Positions 8,143-16,348 of a stretch of DNA of 64,000 bases are shown in pieces. The DNA is from JBNKEI01 sp050288705. GTDB taxonomy: Bacteria; Myxococcota; Myxococcia; Myxococcales; UBA5297. The notes beneath the pieces are model-generated. The model was given only the letters and a program-made list of their open reading frames with translations. It was not told the DNA's origin and ran no database searches. The stretch covers positions 58,114 through 122,113 of the forward strand of contig JBNKEI010000122.1 of NCBI GenBank assembly GCA_050288705.1. The letters are read 5' to 3'. Position 1 is the stretch's first letter. Each line of letters starts with the position of its first letter. The translations under genes and the position numbers were made by a program.

Positions 8143-9201
8143 TTAATGTTGCGCTGTTGCACGTTTGGCTTCGATAGCCTTAGTGCAATACCTATTTTCA
8201 AAACAAGAACCGGTGTACGAGTGAGCCATTGCTGTGCAGCCTCCTCTGCAGATTGCGCCGAATTCACAGTCGCGACAATGCCCTGTCAAATGACTCGGTG
8301 AAAACTCTCGATTATAAATAAAAGCCCCAGGCTTTTCCCAAATATCTCGCAATTTCTCCTTTCTAATATTTCCTTCGATAAAACGATCATCAATAAGAGA
8401 AAGACATCCTTTAATATTGCCGTTCGATTGAATTCCGTAGCATTGAAGTCCTGCGTGACATCCAGACCAAGGAGTATCACGCAGTATTTTTTCGTTTGCT
8501 CCGTAATATCCAATACAATCGCTTGGCTCTATCCTGAAATCGGGATTCTTTTTAATGAGTCCTGCGATGACTTGCACAACGTTGCAGTAATCGTCATCGG
8601 AAATTGCCAACTCGTTATTGTATCGAGCGCGTCCATACCCGTTTACGACCTGCATCTGCCACGCATAGGCTCCTTCTTTGCGAATGAGATCAAGAATCTC
8701 GGCTAGCTGATGGAGATTTCGTTGATGTATAGTGGTTACTACAGAGAAAGGAATTGTTCGTTCTCGTAGTGTGGTCATCATTTTCACCAGCTTCTCGAAA
8801 GCGCCCTCGACCCCTCGCAAATAGTCGTGGGATGCTCCGATTCCATCGACACTCAGGTGGATTGCGATGTCGCGACCAGGATACTTTTCGCGCAGAAGCA
8901 CAAGATTCGAAATCACTGCGGGAGTAATCACCAGACCATTGGTAATGACGCTTACTTCAACGCCGTTGCCCACCAGGCGATCTGCAATAATGGGCCAATC
9001 GGGTCGCATAAATGTTTCACCGCCAGAAAGTACAACCCGGCGGGTTTTAAGCTCAGCGATTTGATCGCACAAATCCAAAGCTTCAGGCGTCGACAGCTCG
9101 TCCGGGCGATTCTCGTCACAGGAAGAACCGCAATGGCGGCATCGCATAATGCATCGGAAGGTGGTTTCCCAGACCGCGATATGTGGATTATTGTTGCGCA
9201 T
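8143..9201 (-). CDS. Radical SAM/SPASM peptide-modifying enzyme, probable splicease (PlpX-like)
   Basis: Cytosolic iron-sulfur enzyme of 352 residues. The radical SAM cluster motif is near residue 17 (CIMRCRHCGSS, CxxxCxxC). The SAM-contacting glycine-rich strand follows (VVLSGGETFMRPDW). A SPASM-type C-terminal domain with many cysteines would hold auxiliary clusters: GCHAGLQCYG, IKGCLSLIDDRFIEGN, then HCRDCEFGAICRGGC and a last Cys near the end (ENRYC). The LRDIW motif before the final cysteines is common in RiPP-modifying SPASM proteins. The next gene encodes a repeat peptide with X-Y-G motifs, so tyramine excision is the most specific hypothesis; other radical SAM chemistry on Tyr is possible. 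Start ATG at 9201 has GAAAGG upstream. First gene of the three-gene minus-strand unit. Confidence 0.85.
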   Translation of the reverse strand: MRNNNPHIAVWETTFRCIMRCRHCGSSCDENRPDELSTPEALDLCDQIAELKTRRVVLSGGETFMRPDWPIIADRLVGNGVEVSVITNGLVITPAVISNLVLLREKYPGRDIAIHLSVDGIGASHDYLRGVEGAFEKLVKMMTTLRERTIPFSVVTTIHQRNLHQLAEILDLIRKEGAYAWQMQVVNGYGRARYNNELAISDDDYCNVVQVIAGLIKKNPDFRIEPSDCIGYYGANEKILRDTPWSGCHAGLQCYGIQSNGNIKGCLSLIDDRFIEGNIRKEKLRDIWEKPGAFIYNREFSPSHLTGHCRDCEFGAICRGGCTAMAHSYTGSCFENRYCTKAIEAKRATAQH

Positions 9202-9780
9202 TTGATGTATTGCCTTTCATTGAAATTGGTCGCTTGCTCTGTCCCCAAATGCCTCAATTTGATTCATTAAAGTTGTTCAGAGGTAATTGCAGGAGACGTG
9301 CCACAAATCGCTTTCGCAGCTACATCGTGGATGACACCAAAAGCACGATCAACACGATCGTTTTTGCCTGATGGAATGGGGATCAAACTGTTTTTTTGAT
9401 CGTCTTGATCGCATTGATAGGGATTTGGCTCGAACTCTCGCTCATCAGTAACGCGGTGAGTGCTTCCTGGTCATGTCTGAAAAAGCCAGATATCGAAATT
9501 AGCGGCAACAATTCCACTTCTTGGAGAGGCAGTGGAAACTGCTCGGCTTGAGTTGCTATTCGTCCTGTCCAGGGAATGGATGAATTCAACGTTGGTGATG
9601 GGGAACTTCCTACAGTGTCTCCAGCCACCCAACCCACTCTCTGAAATGCGGGCATTCTCCGCACAGTGTTTCCAGCCCAATTCGTTTGCTCACCAGTGGG
9701 CCGTGCAGTGTTTTCTGATAACCGGGCATAAGCCTGATGATACGTTTAGATGGCGCCGTTAGCGGGTTGTCGTTAATGTC
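9202..9780. other. Intergenic region upstream of the radical SAM gene
   Basis: Nearly 600 bp without a supportable gene. It must hold the promoter of the splicease unit (reading leftwards), but no clear -35/-10 pair stands out. The right copy of the flanking direct repeat lies at 9459-9519. Two 15-base copies of ACAGTGTYTCCAGCC occur at 9612-9626 and 9663-9677, and a weaker third near 9706. On the minus strand this part reads as short broken frames, suggesting remnants of an older gene, but I cannot name it. Confidence 0.5.
9459..9519 (+). repeat. Right copy of direct repeat flanking the splicease island
   Basis: Starts AGTGCTTCCTGGTCATGTCT and continues with GAAAAAGCC. It is the same-orientation partner of 7087-7151, with two transitions in the first 28 bases and small gaps later. 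Together the pair encloses a segment of about 2.4 kb. Confidence 0.7.
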
Positions 9781-10262
9781 TTAGGGTGTATCAAACGATG
9801 CACGGATGTCTGAAAGTTCTTGCAGGGATTCTGTTTGATACAACGCCTTGCATAGCGCTTCAGGCCTGGAGAAAAGCAGCGCCTCGAATTCGTGAAGCAT
9901 CAGAAAGGGGCGAAATAGCGGATGATCAATGCGTTTTCTCCATTGTCCCACATGAATTGCCCTGCTAAGTGGTTTGTTGTTAGGCCTGGTATTCATTCCG
10001 GGGAAATCGGCCGGCAGCGCATAGTAGTCGATAAAGGTTGTTACTGCTGCCACACCAGTATCTCCGAGAAGGCGCCGCAAATCGTTTTCCACCTTCTGAT
10101 AGTCGGTAATTCCCCCCATGAAATCAGGTCCCCTCTTTACGCGTTTGGTCGTGGCGACCTTGGAAATGGGGTTTTTCCCCTTGCCCAGAGGTGAGGAGCG
10201 AGCACATCTTTGACAAAACGTTCTTCGGTCTGTCCTTCAACGAGAACCAATACACGTTTCAT
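9781..10262 (-). pseudogene. Frameshifted DUF4276 (TOPRIM-like) gene
   Basis: The ATG at 10262 opens MKRVLVLVEGQTEERFVKDV, the N-terminal signature of DUF4276 proteins (VEGQTE with a conserved Glu). The frame leaves the family sequence after about 34 residues at a GGGGAAAAA run near 10163-10175, where one base is missing, and stops soon after. Adding one base restores ISKVATTKRVKRGPDFMGGI, which joins directly to the downstream open frame (from 10119) ending at 9781 with typical DUF4276 elements (TTFIDYYALPADFPG, LMLHEFEALLFS). The C-terminal end is also short for the family, so it may be truncated. DUF4276 proteins often pair with AAA ATPases in defence-like operons; the start overlaps the ATPase stop (TGATG). 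Confidence 0.72.
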
Positions 10263-11356
10263 CAGGGGCGTCCTCCCAGGATGTTTTTCTCCCAAAGTTC
10301 ACCGAGACTGTAGTCTTCAAGCCATGATGACATGTCCGCCGTCCTGAGGTGATGAAACACGCTCTGTCCTTCTTCACGATCCACTACCCAGACATGCTCG
10401 GGATTGAGCTGGTTGATAAGGGTGACCGACTGGGTAGCCACGATAAGTTGGGTTCGCGTAGCTGCTGACTGCAACAGGCTCGCCAGTACCTGAATGGCTG
10501 AGCGATGTAACCCCAATTCTGGTTCATCGATCAGAATGAGGTTAGGGAGAATTGGCTGTAACAGCAGCGTTGAAAGGCAAATGAAACGCAACGTACCATC
10601 CGACAGGGCTGCTGGCCCAAAATAGGTGTCCCTTTCTCTCTCCTCCCATTCGAGGCGGATTTTTTCCGGATTCAAAGCAGATGGTTCCAGCTTAAATGCT
10701 CCGAAGAACGGAGCGGCCTGCCGGACGGTATCTACGATATTTTCGAAGTGGTCCTTTTCTTTTTCCTGAAGTCTGTAGAGATATGCGGCCAGGTTGCCGG
10801 CATCGGCTCTCAGAAACCGGTTGTCGGACAGATCGCCAGTCTGTTTAACCGCTGCGGAAGAGCTCGTGTCGTGGAAATGATAAATCCGGTAACTGTCAAG
10901 ATCGTCACGCACATCGCGGGCTATCGGGCGTTTCGAATCGACAAGCCGTGACTCGGGATGACCCGACCAAATGTCGCCTCCTCTATAAGGTGTTGGGTAC
11001 TTGATGGTATCCCAGTAATTGGCAGTTTCCCTTTCAAATAGAAAGCGATCTTCTTCGGTTGGAATCAATTCGAGCGCATAGATATTGGCATCGGTGCCTG
11101 AGCGAAACTCGGTTTTTAAGGAAATGCTCTTGGTCTGTTTCCTGCCGAAATGCAGGACGGCGTTTGCCCCGCCAACCTCGCCGGTATAGGTTTACAGTCG
11201 CTGTTTTGCCACTTGATGGAGAAAGTTAAAAACCCCTATGAGGTTCGACTTGCCTGCACCATTACCACCGATAAAAACGTTGAGCAGGCCGAAATCCAAC
11301 TGCTGATCTCGAATCGACTTGTAACTCTGGATGTGGATCTTATGCAGTTTTCCCAT
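10262..11356 (-). pseudogene. AAA_21-type ATPase gene interrupted by one stop codon
   Basis: Reading from the ATG at 11356 gives 364 codons with one internal TAA at 11194-11192 (codon 55) and no frameshift. The N-terminal piece has Walker A (NVFIGGNGAGKSNLIG). The C-terminal piece has the ABC-type signature region (ALSDGTLRFICLSTLL), Walker B (NLILIDEPELGLH) and a His/Gln switch (LIVATQSVTLINQL), so it is an OLD/SMC-like AAA_21 ATPase. It pairs with the DUF4276 gene through a TGATG overlap, an arrangement reminiscent of ATPase-plus-TOPRIM defence pairs (for example PARIS, which uses a different partner family). Both members are broken, pointing to a decayed system or to errors in the assembly. 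A sense codon at position 55 would restore the protein. Confidence 0.75.
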
Positions 11357-11506
11357 AGGGTTCTCCTTGTTGTGGTTCGTGAACCTACCGCTACCTCAAC
11401 GGTATGTTCATAACATCCGATTTATAACTTGAAGCAATTGCAAAAACCCCAATTTTCATTTGCTCCTATTGCCCCGAGGCATAGCCGCTCGCTATGCTCT
11501 ACAGTT

Positions 11507-12247
11507 ATGGCGCGAAAAATTCCCTGGATGCTAATAGTTTGTTGGTCTATGTGGGCATGCGCGAAACAGCCGGGGCCTTCTCCAGAATTCGCCCGCGCAC
11601 AAACGCAGTGGATCGATTTATATAAGGCCAAACACGGCCGAGCCTATACTGACCCGGCGGTAGAAACGATTCTCGCTTTGCTGTCCAAGGTCGATCCGCA
11701 AAGTATTGATAAAGATCGCGCCCTACAGCTTCAAAAAGAAATTGAGTCTGGCCAATCTCAAGCTAAAGATCAGCAAAAGCAGAAAGAAGAGCAGGCGCGA
11801 GCTGTTCAAGCCCTGACCCAGAATTTGGTCAGCACCGTCCAGAAAAGTGGGCCAGAGAAGGCAGAGGCGCCATTGGTGGAGGAATCTTCCCCGGCAGAAA
11901 CTAACCAGACTAAAGAAGCTGACTCTCGGCAACCCTCGATGGGCATGGAAAAAAATCAATTTGAGCGCGATTTTAGTCGCTGTTTTGAGTATAAACATCC
12001 CTCGCTGGTGGGTGGCAGAACCGGAGGGGAAGTGTGGGGACTCAAAGATTTAAGTATTTGTCGGGAACTTCATGAAGGGTTTGTGCAAAACTCGGTGTTA
12101 ATTATGGATAGTAAGGTAGTGGCGATTCGTTCCAGCGAAGAACTTGCTCCGAAAACCTTCGTGGTCATTGATGGTCAACTGGTTCCCTCTGAAGAAGCAG
12201 GAAGGGGTATAAAAAGGGGTAATGATGGGGCCAAAAAAGTCCCCTAA
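11507..12247 (+). CDS. Lipoprotein of unknown function
   Basis: From the ATG at 11507 the product (about 246 residues) starts MARKIPWMLIVCWSMWACAK, a lipoprotein signal with the lipobox ending at Cys18; the frame is open from 11429 but the longer start would spoil the signal. The middle is a Lys/Gln/Glu-rich probable coiled coil (about residues 70-110), followed by an acidic linker and a C-terminal domain of about 90 residues with two cysteines (FSRCFEYKHP, LSICRELHEG). I do not recognise the family. It precedes psd by 69 bp on the same strand and could belong to that unit. Confidence 0.65.
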   Translation: MARKIPWMLIVCWSMWACAKQPGPSPEFARAQTQWIDLYKAKHGRAYTDPAVETILALLSKVDPQSIDKDRALQLQKEIESGQSQAKDQQKQKEEQARAVQALTQNLVSTVQKSGPEKAEAPLVEESSPAETNQTKEADSRQPSMGMEKNQFERDFSRCFEYKHPSLVGGRTGGEVWGLKDLSICRELHEGFVQNSVLIMDSKVVAIRSSEELAPKTFVVIDGQLVPSEEAGRGIKRGNDGAKKVP

Positions 12248-12316
12248 GCTGGGATACTCGCCGATCGTAACCTTAATAAGCAACTGCAAACGGATAACCA
12301 GTGGGATATTAAGCCA

Positions 12317-13186
12317 GTGACTTTTTCTAGAGAAAATGCCCAGCGGGCGTGGATGCGATTTCTTTCCTTATTACCAAAATCAGCGATCAGTCGAGCAGTA
12401 GGAAGTGCAGTGGCTGCGCCTTTGCCAACGGCAATTCACCAAGCATGGATGCGTGCTTTTGTACGCTTATGGAGCGTGAATGTTGACGAAGCGGAATTGT
12501 CTCTTGATCAATATGCTACTTTTCAAGAGTTTTTTACTCGTCGACTTAAGCCAAACTCTCGTCCCCTAGACCAGGGCGATAATTTAGTGTTGTCTCCTGT
12601 AGATGCACAGGTGGCGGCAATAGGGCAGGTTTCCCAAGGCCAGCTTTTGCAAGCTAAGGGCAGTGAATTTTCACTGGCGGCACTGCTGGGCGATTTCGAA
12701 GAAGCAAATAAGTTGGATGGCGGGGCTTTTGTAACCCTCTATCTTTCCCCACGCGATTATCATCGCATTCATTCGCCAGTGGATGGGCAAGTCGAATGTT
12801 ACCGTTACATTCCTGGGGATCTTTTCCCAGTTAATTCTATGGCAACGCGGTGGATACCTAATCTTTTCTGTACCAATGAGCGTCTAATTAGTTTTTTAAA
12901 TAGCCCGGCTGGTCGAATAGCAGTAGTTAAAGTAGGGGCTCTTAATGTAGGTAGAATTCGTTTGTCATTTGACCTTATTGCTACCAATTCGGCAAAAACG
13001 GGTTTTTGTCGTCGCTACGAGGAGCCTATTGCCATTGAAAAGGGAGAGGAGCTTGGTTGGTTTGAGCTAGGTTCTACTGTCCTTTTGGTGTTTGAACCCG
13101 GCCGAGTAGAGCTAGACCCTGGGCTGCAAGAGGGAGCCTTTGTGCGCATGGGCAAGGCCATTGGCAGGGTCATTTCTTCCTCTTGA
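12317..13186 (+). CDS. psd: Phosphatidylserine decarboxylase proenzyme
   Basis: Makes phosphatidylethanolamine from phosphatidylserine at the inner membrane, using a pyruvoyl group formed by self-cleavage. The cleavage motif LGST is present near the C terminus (WFELGSTVLLVFEPG), so the alpha subunit would be the last about 40 residues. The catalytic histidine regions are visible (LYLSPRDYHRIHSPVDGQV; VNSMATRWIPNLFCTNER). Length 289 fits bacterial type I enzymes. The longest frame uses GTG at 12317; an ATG at 12350 is an alternative. hisS follows 12 bp after the stop, so the two genes are likely cotranscribed. Confidence 0.93.
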   Translation: MTFSRENAQRAWMRFLSLLPKSAISRAVGSAVAAPLPTAIHQAWMRAFVRLWSVNVDEAELSLDQYATFQEFFTRRLKPNSRPLDQGDNLVLSPVDAQVAAIGQVSQGQLLQAKGSEFSLAALLGDFEEANKLDGGAFVTLYLSPRDYHRIHSPVDGQVECYRYIPGDLFPVNSMATRWIPNLFCTNERLISFLNSPAGRIAVVKVGALNVGRIRLSFDLIATNSAKTGFCRRYEEPIAIEKGEELGWFELGSTVLLVFEPGRVELDPGLQEGAFVRMGKAIGRVISSS

Positions 13187-13198
13187 TTAGGAGTCTTT

Positions 13199-14509
13199 GT
13201 GGCTGAGAAAATTACGGCGGTGAAAGGCATGAACGACCTTTTGCCCGGTGAAGTTGAACGTTATCAACGTATTGAATCAGTGGCCCGCCAGGTATTTGCT
13301 CGTTTTGGATATGGCGAGGTGCGAACGCCAATATTGGAAAAGACGGCGCTCTTTGTTCGGGGGGTAGGTGAAGACACCGATATTGTGGGCAAAGAAATGT
13401 ACACCTTTGAAGACCGCGGAGGTGACGCCAAATCGGGAACAATGGTTTCTTTGCGCCCAGAAGGAACCGCGCCGGCAGTGAGGGCGGCAATTGAGCATAA
13501 TCTTTTTGCTCAAGAGTCGTTGGTTAGATGGTTTTACGCTGGACCAATGTTTAGGCGCGAGAGGCAGCAAAAAGGACGGTATCGGCAATTTATGCAAGTA
13601 GGTGCAGAAATATATGGCGCTTCTACTGCCATGGCCGATGCGGAGCTTTTAGATGCCGGGCATCAATTCCTTTCCGAATTAGGAATTGGGCAAATCTCTT
13701 TGGAAATCAATTCATTAGGAGATGAAGCTTGTCGCCCCCAATATATACAGGCATTAATTGCATATCTGCAAAGCCATGGTTCGGAGTTATGCGCAGATTG
13801 CCAGCGTCGATTGCAAACCAACCCGCTGCGAATTCTTGATTGCAAAAATGAGAATTGCAAAAAAATTACCGAACAATCCCCGGTGGTAGACAATTATTTA
13901 TGTGTTGCTTGTAAACAGCATTTTTTAGCAGTACGTGATCTATTAGATGGGCTAAATATTCCCTATGCGGTTAATCCCCGTATTGTTCGCGGTCTAGATT
14001 ATTATACCCGTACGGTTTTTGAATTCGTTTCCCGTGCTCAAGGAGAAGGGGGGCTGGGAAGTCAAAATACAGTGTGCGCGGGCGGGCGCTACGATCGCTT
14101 GGTAAAATCACTGGGTGGTCCCGATGTTCCGGCAATTGGTTTTGCAGCGGGAGTAGAAAGGCTAGCTATTCTTATGGCAGCTCAAGAGCAAAACACTGCT
14201 ATCGAAAAAGCCCCCTTGCTTTTTTTGGTAACTTTAGATGCTGCTTCTGGTAAACGCGCGATGCATATTGCATCTCAATTACGCAAAAGTGGCTTAGCAG
14301 TGGATATTGATTTGCGTGGCGGGGGACTAAAATCGCAAATGCGGCGCGCCGACAAAAAGAAAGCTCGCTTTGCCATGGTATTGGGTGAATCGGAGCTGGC
14401 TTCTGGGCAGGGCAAGCTAAAAGAAATGGCCACTGGTCAAGAGCTGTTGGTTTCCTTGGATAATATTCAGGAAGCTCTCAAGCTTTCCTTGGCCGGTGAT
14501 AGGTCCTAA
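13199..14509 (+). CDS. hisS: Histidyl-tRNA synthetase
   Basis: Class II aminoacyl-tRNA synthetase that charges tRNA-His, 436 residues, the usual length. Motif 2 region LRPEGTAPAVRAAIEHNL and FYAGPMFRRERQQKGRYRQF, the histidine-specific signature GLDYYTRTVFEFVS and motif 3 AIGFAAGVERLAI are all present, followed by the anticodon-binding domain (ASQLRKSGLAVDIDLRGGGL). The GTG at 13199 follows AGGAG by a few bases and gives the expected N terminus (KITAVKGMNDLLPGE). It is the second gene after psd. Confidence 0.96.
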   Translation: MAEKITAVKGMNDLLPGEVERYQRIESVARQVFARFGYGEVRTPILEKTALFVRGVGEDTDIVGKEMYTFEDRGGDAKSGTMVSLRPEGTAPAVRAAIEHNLFAQESLVRWFYAGPMFRRERQQKGRYRQFMQVGAEIYGASTAMADAELLDAGHQFLSELGIGQISLEINSLGDEACRPQYIQALIAYLQSHGSELCADCQRRLQTNPLRILDCKNENCKKITEQSPVVDNYLCVACKQHFLAVRDLLDGLNIPYAVNPRIVRGLDYYTRTVFEFVSRAQGEGGLGSQNTVCAGGRYDRLVKSLGGPDVPAIGFAAGVERLAILMAAQEQNTAIEKAPLLFLVTLDAASGKRAMHIASQLRKSGLAVDIDLRGGGLKSQMRRADKKKARFAMVLGESELASGQGKLKEMATGQELLVSLDNIQEALKLSLAGDRS

Positions 14510-14575
14510 GTATGGCGTGGGCTTCTCTTCGCCTCTGCGTTTAAACACCTCGATGGCCAAGATTAAAGCTTTCTA

Positions 14576-15949
14576 CTAACGAACGCAGCGAGCATGGAAC
14601 CTATCCATTTTATTGCCGGAAGCACTAGTGCCGTCCAGGAAGTCCAGATACCACGCATGGTCAAGTCCTGTCCTCTGATCTGAGCTCCAGTAAAACCATT
14701 CAGTATTCGGGAATGCTTCAGTATTAATGTATGGCGACCCAGCTGAGTTTTCGTAAACTAAAGACTCAAGTTCCGCCAAAGTTGGTAGTCGCCAATTGCC
14801 ACAGCCTGCCAGTTTCAATGAGTTGCAATATTCATTAGCCGCTTTCCAGGTAAGCTCTTTTTTATAAGATCTCTGCCAAACCAAACCATTATTTAGGTCC
14901 ACCACAATGTCTATATTCGATTTAAAGCTATCAAACCTTTTTAAATAAGCAGTAACCTGGACCGGGGGAGCGCATGTGCATTTGTCCTGACTGCAAATCT
15001 CTTGCATGTTTCGTATATCACATTCTTCAGGGGGCCAATTTATTATTCCATCCCCGCAATATGGTCCTCTTACTGTTTTCTTTTTGCAGCTGGTTGTGCA
15101 AAACTCGCATACTTGAGCATAGGAACAGTCTTCCGAGTCAATATTCTTCGCTCCGTCATCGCATTCTTCCCTGGGGGATAATGCTAGGGTATTATGAATT
15201 CCATCCCCGCATTGGGAAAAGGTGCAATTCGAATTACAATTTGCCGAACCTGAAGGACCGTCGTCGCACTGCTCTTTTGCAGTTACATTGACTTTTCTAT
15301 CTCCGCATATTCTTTTTGTACAATCATTATTGCAGAACGCTGATTCCTTTCCGTCATCGCATTGCTCGTGTTCGTCAATTAAGCCGTCAAGACATTTTTC
15401 TAGCTTACCCGTGGAACTGCATCCATCGCCATTCGCCAAATTTCCGTCGTCACATAATTCTCCGGCACTACGGTTTACTTTCCCATCCCCATGTCGGAAA
15501 TTGGTGCAATCAGCATTGCACCGCGAAGATTCGCCTGCGTCATCGCATTCTTCTCCAGATGTTCGATTAATCTTTCCATCGCCGCACGAACTGATTGTGC
15601 AGTCGCTATTGCAGCTAGTTGTTTCACTAAGTTCGTCGCATTGCTCGCCACTGGCTTGGTTAACCATTCCGTCGCCGCAAATTGATTTTGTGCAATCGAT
15701 ATTACAATCACTGGTCTCTGTTCCGCCAGAATCGCATTCCTCGCCGCCGGCAATTTTTCCGTCCCCACACCCCTGACGAACGCAAATCGGGGCTCCGTTG
15801 GGCGCGCAAGTCATTTCAGCCGGGCAAGTAATGCCTGAACAAACTAATTTTTCCCTGGAGATGCAGCTCTGAAAAATGATTAGGAATAAACTTGGCAGCA
15901 AAATAATTTTCAAATAGTAATATAATTTTCTTTTTCGTTCCTTACTCAT
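14576..15949 (-). CDS. Cysteine-rich repeat (DUF4215-type) lipoprotein with DUF1566 domain
   Basis: Predicted surface lipoprotein of 457 residues. The N terminus has a basic region, a hydrophobic helix and a lipobox-like IFQSC (Cys29). Residues about 60-300 are repeats of the form CGDGK..-G-E-CDD-...-CN.DCT, each with four to six cysteines, the myxobacterial-type disulfide repeat of DUF4215. The C-terminal about 120 residues match DUF1566/Lcl (GLVWQRS, WRLPTLAELESLVY, WYWSSDQ-type ending and a final RCVR), a fold found in adhesin-like proteins. Probably exported and disulfide-bonded, with a structural or binding role. It is convergent with hisS. Such proteins are most common in Myxococcota and relatives. 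Confidence 0.8.
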   Translation of the reverse strand: MSKERKRKLYYYLKIILLPSLFLIIFQSCISREKLVCSGITCPAEMTCAPNGAPICVRQGCGDGKIAGGEECDSGGTETSDCNIDCTKSICGDGMVNQASGEQCDELSETTSCNSDCTISSCGDGKINRTSGEECDDAGESSRCNADCTNFRHGDGKVNRSAGELCDDGNLANGDGCSSTGKLEKCLDGLIDEHEQCDDGKESAFCNNDCTKRICGDRKVNVTAKEQCDDGPSGSANCNSNCTFSQCGDGIHNTLALSPREECDDGAKNIDSEDCSYAQVCEFCTTSCKKKTVRGPYCGDGIINWPPEECDIRNMQEICSQDKCTCAPPVQVTAYLKRFDSFKSNIDIVVDLNNGLVWQRSYKKELTWKAANEYCNSLKLAGCGNWRLPTLAELESLVYENSAGSPYINTEAFPNTEWFYWSSDQRTGLDHAWYLDFLDGTSASGNKMDRFHARCVR

Positions 15950-16348
15950 TCGAGTTTTCCGCTAGGGCGTACCATGCTTCACTTCCTGGTGAAGATGGGA
16001 GAAGAAAATAAAGGAATTGCGAGACCTTCATGGCAATTCGGCGGGTGAAGGAATACAGCGCCTTTAATTTTATACGAAAGCTCTGTTGCTTGTCAAATTG
16101 CAAGTTCAGACTCAACCCGACCTACATTGTCTACATGGGGTGTCTGCTGCCAATCTACTTCCAAAAAATTGAGCTTGGTGCTCGCCCAGTTAGAATAACG
16201 CGAATATGTTCACAGTATACTCAAGAATAAAACAACAGGATACTCTGAAATTACGAAACATTGAAGCGTTGAAAAGCAGGATCATTAAATTAACGGGACA
16301 AAAATAGAACTACATGCTAAAACCGCCGAGAATTTCAAGCGAGGAGCT
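15950..16348. other. Intergenic region between the DUF4215 lipoprotein and GNAT genes
   Basis: About 400 bp between divergent genes, presumably holding both promoters. A small inverted repeat, CTTCAC-ttcctg-GTGAAG, lies at about 15976-15993. The GNAT ATG at 16349 is preceded by GAGGAG. Otherwise I see nothing that can be named. Confidence 0.4.

Noticed and set aside
8827..9270. Plus-strand frame of 147 codons opposite the radical SAM gene
   Set aside because: It is the antisense shadow of a gene with clear motifs and has no recognisable domain.
15222..15776. Plus-strand Ser/His/Pro-rich frame opposite the DUF4215 lipoprotein
   Set aside because: Low-complexity shadow caused by the repeat structure on the other strand.
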